64,000 nucleotides of DNA from Glandiceps talaboti (taxonomy: Eukaryota > Hemichordata > Enteropneusta > Spengelidae): positions 11,668,440 to 11,732,439 of the forward strand of contig NC_135571.1 in assembly GCF_964340395.1 (NCBI RefSeq). The letters run 5' to 3'. This document shows positions 43,430-63,610 of the stretch, in pieces (position 1 is the first letter of the stretch; each line of letters begins with the position of its first letter). The notes below the pieces were generated by a model, which had not been told where the DNA came from, made no database searches, and saw only the letters and a list, made by a program, of their open reading frames with translations. A program made the translations under genes and the position numbers.

Positions 43430-43610
43430 ATAGATCGAAAATATAGATGTAAAATGAAAACAAAAATAAAACAAAAAGGAAAATAAAAGCAAAAGTAAAA
43501 GAAAATAAAAAAGAAAAGAAAAGAAAAATGAAAACAAAATTAGAATAGAAATAGAATTAAAAGTAAAATGAAAACAAAATTAAAATAGAAATAAAATTAA
43601 AAGTTACTGC
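43430..43610. repeat. A-rich degenerate repeat
   Basis: Recurrent AAAATGAAAACAAAA(A/T)TA and AAAGAAAA motifs. Confidence 0.8.
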
Positions 43611-43616
43611 ATATTC

Positions 43617-43790
43617 GTAGAAAATATCGTACGAATCCTGGTGCTACAAATGTATCAATCTCTATACTACGAAGAAATACTCTCTTCCCCTTACAGGTAG
43701 GAATATATATTAGTCAAAAGGTTGTTATATTTAGTCTGTAGACATGGAAAACAACAATCTATTACACGCCCCTGTGAAAAACAGATGCTG
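43617..43790 (+). repeat. Dispersed repeat family R3, copy 2
   Basis: Inverted relative to 11230-11410. Shared blocks: TACAAATGTATCAATCTC, AGTCAAAAGGTTGTTATATT, GAAAACAACAATCTAT and ACACGCCCCT. Confidence 0.75.
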
Positions 43791-44074
43791 CTCCGACGTA
43801 ACAAACGGGGGGTGGGGGGGGGGGGTAGACGCCATATAAGGAAAGTTTGATGTTCGTTCGAACCTTACGATCTTGCTGTGTTGAACTCAGGAGTCAGTCG
43901 GAAATAAAAAAAGTGTAGTTTTTTCTGATGTCGGAGCTGCAAATTAGGGTCGGTCGGGATGGTGGAGATGAGAAACAGAAAAATAAACAAGGCCGTCCTA
44001 AGGGCATATGGGTGTGTGGGTGCATCACGATATTGTTTGGTATTTTCAAAAAAAATCCCATTTTCGTTGACCTA

Positions 44075-44535
44075 TTAAAGGTGAGTGGTTTCCTAAATTA
44101 TCCTTCAGACATCGGTAAAGAGTTGGGTTTGCACAAACAAAATCAGACAGGTAAGTGTAATATGTGTATTGAAAAATTCACAGCCTGGAGGGTTATTCTC
44201 GGGTACATGTTTGACAAGTTATATTATCATACCATGATAACGTTTGACCTCAGTTGTACCTCGTTAACAGTATATACGATAGGTATTACAGTCTGTTTCA
44301 CTGTTCCGGACCAACAATTCATCGTATTTGCGCGTGAAATTTATCACCTATGTAATGTGTATCGCAAAAATCGTAATCAAAACTTGTCAATCAAAACGAT
44401 GAGCCCTAACGATATCCCGTAATCAAAACATTATCATCTGTGCTACTAAAATTGTTACAGAAAATTCTTAGGGTAACATATTCGAGGTAGTTCTACAAAA
44501 CTAACTATGTAATGTATTAGATAAAGACCGTTTTG
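44075..44535 (+). repeat. Duplicated segment with conserved splice-like motifs, copy 1
   Basis: Aligns with 48325-48740. Both copies keep an AG followed by a 42-bp open stretch (ACATCG..AAATCAGACAG) and a GTAAGTGTAATATG donor-like site. The ORF 43928-44422 runs through it. Whether this is a relic mini-exon (phase 1-1, about DIGKELGLHKQNQTG) is uncertain. Confidence 0.55.
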
Positions 44536-44539
44536 CATG

Positions 44540-44602
44540 TATTTGATCGGTTGACTGACTGACTGACTAACTGACTGACTGACTGACTGACTGACTACTC
44601 GA
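44540..44602. repeat. (GACT)n microsatellite
   Basis: About 13 units, placed as in the larger array at 48775-49020. Confidence 0.95.
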
Positions 44603-44884
44603 CTCACTACTGCAAAAATAACACCCAGAATTGAAGTAGTCAATACATCATTAGCACGTCATTTGATGGCAATAATGAAATGAATTTTAGAGAGTTTTGT
44701 TTTGTGCTTTGTTTTTTTCGAATCACAATTAACGTATTACGCAATACAACACAGACGTACATTCAGGTATGCGTTCAGAATTACCACTGTTTACAAATCA
44801 TTGGTTTGAATACAATATACAGCAATATCTTTAGATGGGGTATGTTTTCATTAATATCTTATAGGGGGTTTTCATTGGTTGTTA

Positions 44885-45030
44885 TGGTTACGAAATTAAA
44901 CTATCTGGGCTTGACTTCTTTACATCAAAATGGGCGTGAAATGAAATCCATGGTTGTGTTACGTAACCAAACCTATGTTACAAAAACTGATTGTCTTCGA
45001 AAACAGCGATGGAAGATCGATTGGTTGACT
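44885..45030 (+). pseudogene. Decayed copy of receptor L-domain exon 4 (unit 2)
   Basis: Contains CTATCTGGGCTTGACTTCTTTACATCAAAATGG, split as CTATCTGGGCTTGACTTC and TTTACATCAAAATGG, then GTTACGTAACCAAACCTATG. The last is closer to the functional exon (GTTATGTGACCAAAGCTATG) than unit 1 is. The frame is incomplete. Confidence 0.7.
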
Positions 45031-46169
45031 ACAAGGAAAATAGATACATGTGCAGTATGCATTGTCGAGTAGTGCCGGGTAGTCGCTAATTACATTATGG
45101 TGCTGTCTTACATAGCACTGTTCACTCTGAGTGAGGATATAGGCAGGGATATGTCATCATGTTTTAGAAACAAGTGATAGAGGGAATCATCCTACTTTCA
45201 GTTTTACAGGGGGATCAGTGACTTTTCGTCGGCCCTATGAAAAAATTGACGAACCCCCCCCCCCCCCCACACACACACACACACACACTAGACAAACTAA
45301 CCGTTCACAAATGTTAACTCATGCACGTGTACACGTCTCTGGTCTACATTCCAAACCAATACACTGCGTAATGTTAACATTCCAAGGGCCAAACTTGACG
45401 GTGAATTAACACAAGATTTCCGGTGACTGTTGAATTACATTAATATTTGGTGAACGTGAATTGATATCTGGATATACTGGTGAATAATAATAATAATTAT
45501 TATTATGGTATTAACAAACTTTATTTAGGCTTGATAGCCTAACAGGTAAAAGCTGTAGTGAATTATAGCTTTAAATCCTGGTGAATGGTGATCTAAGAAG
45601 GGTATAACGCCCCCCCTCTACTTATTAGGCAGTGAGGTACACATTCATCATTTTTGTTTTCCCCTGATAGTCATAATGATGAGTAGTTTGTTTGGATTAA
45701 TCATTAGACTAGTACTACTATTGTATAGACTAACACTCACTGGCTGTCACGAGTGTTGCATTGTTTATGCGCCTACAACCATTTCAGGTAGCACTTCACC
45801 TGGCATGTTTACCAGCTGCATTACATCTCCGTCATGTGATAATATTAATGCCTTATTATGTGACAGTCGAGAAAAATGGTGAATTGCAGCTTTTACATCC
45901 TGGTGAACTGTGATCTAAGAGGGGTTTAACCCTTTGGGTTTTCCCCTGATATCAGAATTGGTCATAACATGGTGCGTTGTTCTATTGTACAGACACTTAC
46001 CAACTGTCACGAGTGTAGCATTGTTTATACGTATATATACGCCTACAGATCACCTGACATGTTTACTAGCTGATAACCTCTGTCCTATGATCGCGATCAC
46101 CTGATGTTTGTCTTTTAGTGACTCATTCCGACATAGTAAATATATACAAACCATAAACCATGCCCACCT

Positions 46170-46690
46170 GAATACTGATGAGATATATAAATGACACTAG
46201 CATATGTCAATACCATGTACATCTTATTCTACCGCCAAATTGCACTTGATTGGCCAATTGGCATCCAAGAGCGATACAATCAAAAGTTCAATAAACTTGT
46301 CAAAAAATATGTTATTAACAAAGTACCACCATACCTTTCTGAACTTGGAACAACCAATGATACCATTCATCAATACAACACAGGAACCAAATTTCACATT
46401 CTGAAAGCCCACTCCCACCCCTTCAGATACGGGGCATCCATTGTTTCAAATATTTCATTAATATAATGACTTCTGCATTCTCCCACTCCTCCCAGTGTTC
46501 AATATTGTTGCATAATTTTTGTATGTCACATATATTTTTATTTTAGGTTGTATTTGTATCTATTATATTTTTGCAATTGCAGGAAAACCCATATAATGGA
46601 TGCATTGTCGTTTATAAATAAATTAAATATAAGATAAAATATATAAACAAATAAATAAATAACAAATAAATAAATAAATAAATAAATACA
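46170..46690 (+). mobile_element. 3' tail of a LINE (unit 2)
   Basis: Second copy of the remnant at 42258-42735, with the same ERYNQKFNKLVKK and VPPYLSELGT segments and an AATAAATAA tail. Confidence 0.6.
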
Positions 46691-47299
46691 TACATTCTGC
46701 AAAAACTATTAGTCACAAAATCATTACTAAACTATTTTTCGTAAATAATTCCTTTCTTGGTTAGAGACAATATTGTTCTGCAATGCAAAAACGCCATTAT
46801 TATACTAGTAATAATTGCATTCCTGTGTTTCTGAAGGAACTACTTTTTCAACACAAGCGCAGTGATAACGAACTACTTTAGAGGTATTTCTTATTATATC
46901 CATACAGGTATTTCTTCCACTACAATTTACAATGTAGGGTTTTTTTGTCAGAGCGAAGCAAACAAATCGGCATACACTTCTAATCGGATATATCGACCAG
47001 TGGACAACATTCAAAATACAGCATTCAGTTAGTCCGAGTCCAGATAGTTTGCCAAATGCTAAGCAATGGTTGTGTTATGTCTTTGTTACCCATCATCAAC
47101 AGTGGAAAACTGTGTTAAACTGCATGGCTCCGAGTTTAGGATGGATAGGAGATAGTGATGACAGTGATGATGAACGTAGATGATGGGCAGAATGTTCTAG
47201 TTAAGGCGAGCTTTGAAGATGTCCTTCGGCTGTGTTACATGATTCATAAGGAATATATGTAAGTACAAAGAATTCAAATTGTATTCTTTGACATTATTT

Positions 47300-47780
47300 T
47301 ATAAATAGGCCATGGACGACGACACTATCTTACGATTGTCCTAATCATTATTCTTTACACGAACCCATGTACAGTTGATGGTTACAAAACCCATACACAT
47401 GTGTCATATACAGCTTAAAACTGTAACTTTAAATTAATGACCCACAATTAATATGATGATCACCTACATTACCCATACATCATGTATTAACCCTCGGAGC
47501 ATGCAGTGAGCGATAAATTTGCAAGACGATTTTCTGTAATTAAGCAATATTGGAAGAATGCAAGCTTACAATTCCATATACTGTGATACATACACTGAGG
47601 ATAACAGAGTTCGGGTCCCCTATAGCTGGATTTAATTATAATGAATATTTGCATAATTGGTATAATCTACAATTTAATTATGGTATACCATATATGGTTG
47701 CTATGTATTTTACAATCCGAATGATAGTTGAACTTCTTATGCAAGGCATTTAGCTTCATCTGGTCAATATCAACTTTCTT
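47300..47780 (+). repeat. Duplicate of the DED gene 3' end and repeat R4
   Basis: Direct copy of 38945-39345: ACGACACTATCTTACGATTG, ATGGTTACAAAACCCATACA, TAATTAAGCAATATTGGAAG, AATATTTGCATAATT. No reading frame of the DED gene is preserved here. Confidence 0.8.
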
Positions 47781-48320
47781 TCTATGAATTTATATGTAAG
47801 ACTATTCGTTATTCAAAGCCAAATCACGCAGCGAAAATATTACGTCAAATGTTATATTCAAATATTCAGAGTACATAGGTAAAAGTAGGGCAATCGAAGT
47901 CGTTGTCATTCCTCGCACAGTAAAAGTGGGCAGTGTGGTGAGTTAAGTGGCATTATAGAATTGTATAGCATTCAGTTAGCCAATCCATCAAGGATGTGAA
48001 ACATAAGAGAGATCTCCTTAGTTTCCCCACCGACCCACCCTTATAGTAAAATAGTACTCAACCTTCAGCAACCCAACAATATAACAATAGGCAATATTCT
48101 TGAACAGAGTGATAAAACACTTTTCCACTGAATTTCCCTTGAGCTAATAATAAGTTGTTTGTCTCGTAAAATATATACCATTGTATCAGGGGACAATGGG
48201 GGAGGGGGTGGATTCTAAAATATATGCCATTGTACTGACCATTGGGGACAATGGAGGTGAGGAGGTGGGTGCAATTTATGGTCTTATTGTTCTGTATATA
48301 ATTTTGTTTTCGTTGCCTTT
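47781..48320. other. No gene seen
   Basis: Spacer with a duplicated AAAATATATACCATTGT(A) motif (48168 and 48217). ORFs on both strands are not recognisable. Confidence 0.35.
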
Positions 48321-48324
48321 TAAA

Positions 48325-48740
48325 AGTGAGTGGTTTCCTAATTATCTTGCAGACATCGATAAAGAGTCGGGTGTGCACAGACGAAATCAGACAGGTAAGT
48401 GTAATATGTAGTAAAATATTCACAGCCTGGGGGTTATTCTTGGGTATTTGCATTTCTGTTAAACTAGCAATGTTCGAAAGGTTATATATCATACTCATAA
48501 TAAAGTTTGACCTCAGTTGTACCTCGTTAACAGTATATACGAGAGGTATTACAGTCTGTTCCACTGTTCCGGACTAACGATTCATCGTGTTTGCACGTGA
48601 CATTCATCAACTATGCAATGTGTATTGCAAGAAAAAATCTCAATCAAAACATTATCATCTGTACTACTAGAATTGTTAAAGAGAATTCTTAGGTTAACGT
48701 GTTCGAGGTAGTTCTACAAAGGAATTATGTAATGTATTAG
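48325..48740 (+). repeat. Duplicated segment, copy 2 of 44075-44535
   Basis: The same splice-like 42-bp stretch is bounded by TTATCTTGCAG and GTAAGTGTAATATG, followed by the conserved GACCTCAGTTGTACCTCGTT block. Confidence 0.75.
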
Positions 48741-48774
48741 ATACAGACCACGTGTTTTGCATGTATTTGATTGG

Positions 48775-49022
48775 TTGACTGACTGACTGACTGACTGACT
48801 GACTGACTTACTAACTATCTAACTAACTAACTAACTAACTGACTGACTGACTGACTGACTGACTGACTGACTGACTGACTGATTAAGTAACAGACGACGA
48901 ACAGACAGACTGACTGACTGACTGACTGACTGACTGACTGACTGACTGACTGACTGAAAACCTACTGACAATCGACTGACTGACTGACTGACTGACTGAC
49001 TGACTGACTGACCAATTGACTC
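48775..49022. repeat. (GACT)n array
   Basis: Interrupted runs of GACT/AACT units. The Ser/Val/Gln ORF on the minus strand is an artefact. Confidence 0.96.
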
Positions 49023-49239
49023 ACTGCTGGAAAAATAACATCCAGAATTATTGTATTTATTTTGTATCAAAGTCCGTATTCATTTCTTTCCAGGCATACT
49101 ACTTGTTTACTGACATGAATCTAACGAAAGGTAACAACCGATGACACTGTAGTAACCAATGAATGATTTGAAACGGAAAACAATTTGAAGAAAGATTTCC
49201 TAATTTTGAAATATTGTGACATAAAGCTGGCAAAACAAT

Positions 49240-58370
<9,131 letters not shown>

Positions 58371-58372
<2 letters not shown>

Positions 58373-58376
58373 TAAA
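58371..58376 (+). terminator. AATAAA polyadenylation signal overlapping the stop codon
   Basis: The last two bases of the TAA stop are the first two of AATAAA. If used, the 3' UTR would be only a few tens of bases. Short motif, so chance is possible. Confidence 0.4.
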
Positions 58377-58799
58377 GTTACATCGATCAACCCGTTGTGA
58401 AGTATTATGTAATTTGCATAATTAATGATTTCAGTTATTAGACTATATTTAAAGATTCCAACCTCAAAATCCATATAATTTAGTACATACACCAATAATT
58501 ACAAAGCGCGCATGTTCTTAAAAGATTATTGACGTAGCTGTTAGTTTTAATTATCTGGTTAATCTGAATTAGTCAGGGCGCTAAGGCTGAAATTTTGAAA
58601 AAAAAATTGCCCGGCTTGAAGTACAAATTTGTGCAGTATGTTTGTTTAGAGTAACATCTAGGCCCGCAGAAAACTGATGTTGCCCCTCCGGATTCTCTTG
58701 CGCAAACTCACAGGAGACGGTTGCCATGGTAACATTGACATTATTTTGAAGGATGCTAAAACATTAAAAATGACATCTCGTGCCTCAGAAATGATATAA

Positions 58800-59700
58800 T
58801 CATGATTAAAGTATGTTTATATATATTTAAGGGATAAGGAACTCAATCATTACATGACCTTTTCAATTCAAGCTCAGGGTCATACTCACAATTCAAGGTC
58901 AACTTAATTTGTTGCACTTTTATCGAAACATTCATTGAAACTATTCTGTATACTACCGTCAGATTTGACTGGTAAAGATGTAAATTGGTCAGAAAATAGT
59001 CAAACATACAGTCTTTCCTTAAAACATGAAAAAAGTATATATGAAGTTGTTTTGTAGCAAAAAGCTGTTACCAAGGCAACTGCTGTCAATCCCCAATTAT
59101 ACCAAAGTTTTAATATACTAATCTGAAAGTGCTGTTGATATGATAGAAGTGTTTGTATATAGGGTTTTGGAGACAAGCAATTCACTGATTAATTATTCTT
59201 TCGATCCAAGGTCAAGGTCATTGTCAAAAAAAATCAAGGTCATCTTAATTTTTTGTAATTTTTAAAATACCGTCGGTATCCGTTCTATACCTAACATCAC
59301 ACATAATCTTTACAGATGAAAATCGCTCAGAAAATAGCAAATTATTTAGTCTTTCAGGAAAAATTCAGCAAAGGCATACTTCTGTTACCAAAACAACTGG
59401 TAGCAAGTTCACCAAAATATGAAGGTACTGAATGTTGCAGGGTCCCAAAGTGCCACAGATATGATGGACGTGTCTGTATATAGGTTTTAGGGGACGGGCA
59501 ACACACTTATCACAAGGTCGTATCGATCCAAGGTCAAGGTCATAAGTCTAATTACAAGCTTTAAGATCACCTAAATTTTTCTCCTTTATCGAAACACCCA
59601 CATAAGGTTTTTGCTATAAACAACTACAGACATCAAATAGCAAATCAGATAGCAAATTATATAGTCTGTCATACATTTTGTAGCAAAGGCGTATTAGGGT
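58800..59700 (+). repeat. ~320-bp tandem repeat, about three diverged copies
   Basis: Copies begin near 58830, 59205 and 59520. Shared blocks are TCGATCCAAGGTCAAGGTCAT, ATCGAAACA(T/C)(T/C)CA-like, AGATG..AAA(T/A)(A/C)G..CAAA, a GTTACCAA(G/A)(G/A)CAACT block and TGATATGATAGA(A/C)GTGT. No gene seen. Confidence 0.75.
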
Positions 59701-60460
59701 CAGCTTACTATGGGGTAAGCGAATTGTCTAGAGACAGGTTCTCAAAAGGAATGACGCCTGTACAACCAAGTACTATAAAGATAGCTACTCATACTTTATT
59801 GACATCTAACAAAAAACTTACAGATCACACAGAAAATGAGGGTTTTCCTACATTCCATACATATTAGCTAGAATTTGATATTGATCTTCATTTGATTGGT
59901 CAATTAGGAATACATAGGATTGGTTAGTAGAGATTGTTTAGGCTTAAGATTAATTAATATGCCGTGTACGTAACTTGATTGGTTATGTAAATTGCAATCA
60001 AGTTCCTTAATTTGACTCAAGCTCGGTGTATATTCAAGCTCAGTGTATATTTCATTCCCAATACGTATTTACAAAGGTTTGTAATTAGGACTAAAGTCGA
60101 GATACAGAATTATGTAAAAAAAAAAACGAAAATGGTGTATATCTCAAGGTCTAAAAGCTCTACTGACAACTCACTGATACACATTTTTTTGGATAAAGGG
60201 TGATCATATCGCATTTTGAGGCTTTACATACTGGTAAGGATTTTTGACAATGCTTTACACCCACAACTAATTGTTCAACATTTCCCATTCAAGCTTCAAG
60301 TCGTAACAATTGGGAGCTTGGTACTTGCCATGTATATGAACAAAAGTATAACAATATTATTTTATTTATGACTAAATTGGCACTAGCACTGCGACCCAGC
60401 GAAAATATCAATTGTCCAATATTCCCTGAAGCATTTAGGCACTAATATTTGATTGACAGC
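59700..60460. other. No gene seen
   Basis: AT-rich spacer with no recognisable ORF or repeat. Confidence 0.35.
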
Positions 60461-60469
60461 TACGGTAGC

Positions 60470-61145
60470 GGTAGCGATGACTCAGATTTTCCCAAAACCC
60501 CTTTGGTCTCTACTTACGATTTTTCGAACAGATTGGTGTGCATTTGAACATGTTGAAAATGAGCTGAGTGAAGTTTAGTTGTCATAAAATAATGTTGCAA
60601 AATTTAGTGAAAAGAATATCGATTTCAAGTTTTTCTGATATGAGCACAGTAGTACTATACTGACTGTGGTGAGTGTCCATGGAACACATATCGCTGACCT
60701 GTTGATAGCATTATTTGCTGACAGGTATTAAGCTAAAGTATACGGAATAACTCAAAACTCTCGATTTTATTTGCCACACAGCTTTCATTAAATTAAAGAC
60801 TGACTTTTGTGAAAGCAAATGCTAGGTCAGTCTGTATGTATGTATTACGTGTAATTTACTTACAGAATAACGAAGTTACAGGTCTGTATTTATGTAGGTG
60901 TACATGGTAAAATGTGCCGGTTTACAAATTACAACGGTTTTCCTAATGAGTTTTAACAACATAGTCAGCGATAGCTTATCATTTTCTAGAAAAGAATTTA
61001 AAAAATGACAAATCTAAAACCAAGAGATTTTTTACAAAACCCCTTTGGTCTCTATTTATGAATTTTCAGACTGAATGGTGCACATTTGAAAAAGTTGAAC
61101 GTGAGCAAAGTTTAGTTGTCATAAAAGAACACAGCCATTGTTTTT
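60470..61145 (+). repeat. Direct duplication of ~120 bp
   Basis: 60490-60610 and 61025-61140 share CAAAACCCCTTTGGTCTCTA, GGTG(T)GCACATTTGAA and AAGTTTAGTTGTCATAAAA. Confidence 0.8.
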
Positions 61146-62440
61146 CTATGGGAAATCTGGCATAGTATTCGGAATTAAATGTCAAATTCGCACTCCTACA
61201 ATCACTTGATTTAATTTTTTTTATCTTCGCATTACTTGCGATAAAATTTTGCGATTTTAAGTCGTTTGAATCTCTTCTAAAATCGTATGTTTTTGATTTG
61301 ATTTGATTTGATCACAATCGAAAATGCGATGTCATTGTGCTGGCATGCCATAAAGTTGACTTGACCTGTGTCATAACTTCTGCTACTGTAAAACGCTGTA
61401 AGAATATTGTTTCATTTATTACAAATTGTACTTTCATGAATAGCCAATAACATGTAATAATATATTAATCTAAATGCAAAAACGTACCTGAAATTATGAA
61501 ATGTACGGCATACATGCGGAGTGCACGTGATATAGGTCATTCCAGGCACGATGATATTGTTACACTGTGTAAAATTGTATCACATTCACAAGATGTTTAC
61601 GTGCATCTGCACAGCGCGTGCATACTAAAACAACACAAATAAAAGGTCACAACCTGTATGGTGACACAACTGTGAAATCATGGATAATTTATCAATATTC
61701 CCTTAAAAATGGAAGGTATGGAAGGCTACTCATCCTCAACTATATCAAACGGCATTGTGTTCAATCATAACGCAACTAACGGTTTCCTTGAACGCAACTT
61801 TGGATGGATATTTTTGTACACGAGTGTCAATGTTGTGTCAAACTGGACCTTATGACTCAAAGACCTACATATTATTGAATGTTACATCGCTTATCGATCA
61901 CGATCATGTCATATATTCAACTGAAGTTTATGTAATATATGATTTACATTGCCAAGAAAGGAAAGTTGAACTTTGTTCATAGCAAAAGTGTGTAGAGCTG
62001 ATGACTTCATTAACGTACATGTTTGTAAATGTCAGCGCAACTGAAAAGGACAAGAATATGTCAAGATGGGGTTGTATTTTCAAGCTGAGTAATTTGTATT
62101 AAATCGTAATTTCACACAGAATATCTTTATTTTTGTGTTATGCTTTCAGTATTGCTAATGGTTGTAGGCTTTTACATGTAATATTTAACAGAAAACTAGC
62201 AAAGGCCTGTAATTTTCTTCACATTCCCACACACCAGTTTCTTTATGTATGTACATGTAGCACCCTCCTTGCACGTGACATGTTGTAATGTAGTCGGGCC
62301 CGGCCCTTCAAAATTTGGGATCGTAATTGAACCTTGTAATTGGCACAGATCTTCTGACATACATGTTAAGCTTTTACGACCACCCACTTTATTTGGACTT
62401 AGAGTAACAAAATACTTGGTATTTTAATAGCAAACCCATT
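61146..62440. other. No supported gene
   Basis: ORFs at 61755-61982 (with several NxT sequons) and an overlapping frame from an ATG at 61709 cannot be tied to any family or splice site. I leave them uncalled. Confidence 0.3.
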
Positions 62441-62444
62441 CGTT

Positions 62445-63110
62445 TGTAGGTGTATGTCAGATGTATTTTTTTACTAAAACATAGCATTTGTAATGTAAGC
62501 ATATTTTGTTTCCATGGAAGCCACTCTCCAATTTTAGATAATCTGTCTTACAATGGATAGCACTAGTGCATATATGCCAAAAGTAAGGAAATTTTTTGGT
62601 AAAAAAAAATTTTCTTTGAATTTTACATAAATTTTGCCAAATAATGCATAATATGGTGATTTAGGTTACCATGGCAACAGATGTTCCTAAAATGATAACT
62701 ATTTTTGAACTCAGCATAACAAACCACGGAATATAGGGTGGTCAATATGCAAATAAACTATGTTATAATTAAATGTATCATGTTATTTTCCAGATATGTA
62801 GGTGTTTAACCAACACAACAATTTGTAGTCTATTCTATGTTTCCATGGAAACGGTCGTCCTTTTTTAGGCAACTTTTGTTATAACAGATAGCCCTGTCTC
62901 ATACATGTCAAAAACAAGGAAAAATTTTCATTAATTTTTATTTTTTTCCATGTTTGATGTCAAATTTTGGAAAATTCATCCACATATTATGGTGATTTTG
63001 GTTACCATGGCAACAGGTGTTAATAAAATGATCCCATTTTTCGAACTCAACATACAAAACTACCCCAGGTAGGGTGGTTAATATTCCAATAAACTCGATT
63101 ATTATAAAAA
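62445..63110 (+). repeat. Tandem duplication, ~330-bp unit
   Basis: 62445-62775 and 62790-63110 share TTCCATGGAA, (A/T)ATGGTGATTT(A/T)GGTTACCA, TGGCAACAG(A/G)TGTT, AAAATGAT and AGGGTGGT(C/T)AATAT. The conserved GTTACCATGGCAAC core is shared with other repeats in this region. Confidence 0.8.
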
Positions 63111-63269
63111 TTATTATTATTATATAATGTTATTTAATTATTATTATTATTAATGCAGGGTAGGTTATTTGATATATAGACTGTTTGTGGTACTACACTG
63201 AGATGACAACACTTTGAACTTCATGCAACGACATCAGTCTGATAAATGCATGTTTATAAGATTAGTGTA

Positions 63270-63610
63270 TTAATCTTCCTCCTTACAAGAATAGAAAGGA
63301 AAATTACAACTGGGTTGCAACCATAAAGAACCAGCTAATTTTTCTTTGGAAATCTGCACAGGAACAGGTACGATTGTCTGGTTGTGTTTTGCAACGGTCG
63401 CATGGACACGTGACATAACATCCCGGATGCGGTTATCTTTTACTGGTAGTGGGCGCTGTTCTGATGGGTCATCAGTTAAATTATACACCAAGGGAGGGTC
63501 ATGGTAGGTGGTACCTTTACCAGTACAAGGACATAGATAGTATTCAACACAGCACTCTGTTCCTGGAGTCCAATTTGGTGTCACAAAGTGTACCTTGTAT
63601 ACGGCAACAT
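63270..63610 (-). CDS. Last exon of a steryl-sulfatase/arylsulfatase gene (partial)
   Basis: On the minus strand the exon starts after a CATGTTTCAG acceptor at 63610 (phase 1) and ends at TAA (63272-63270). It encodes (D)VAVYKVHFVTPNWTPG, then a Cys pair, then HDPPLVYNLTDDPSEQRPL and a C-terminal Cys-containing tail (CNFPFYSCKE). The HDPPL(V/L)(Y/F)(N/D)L..DPSE segment and terminal Cys pattern are typical of the steryl-sulfatase/ARSD-ARSE-ARSH group. These are formylglycine-dependent sulfatases of ER, Golgi or lysosome that hydrolyse sulfate esters. The catalytic CxPSR segment lies in upstream exons at higher coordinates, outside the window. Confidence 0.85.

Larger units (their letters stand above)
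44635..47200 (+). repeat. Duplication unit 2 (~2.6 kb)
   Basis: Direct copy of 40640-43375, about 4 kb downstream. It contains the decayed L-domain exon (44885-45030), the doubled CTGTCACGAGTGTTGCATTG segment (45745, 46005), the LINE tail (46170-46690) and a poly-C/(CA)n tract (45256-45289). Confidence 0.88.

Noticed and set aside
48058-48564. 168-aa minus-strand ORF
   Set aside because: Antisense to a duplicated segment whose other copy is not open on that strand; no motif.
61709-61982. Overlapping ORFs with several NxT sequons
   Set aside because: Neither frame has a recognisable domain, signal peptide or convincing splice sites; could be chance.
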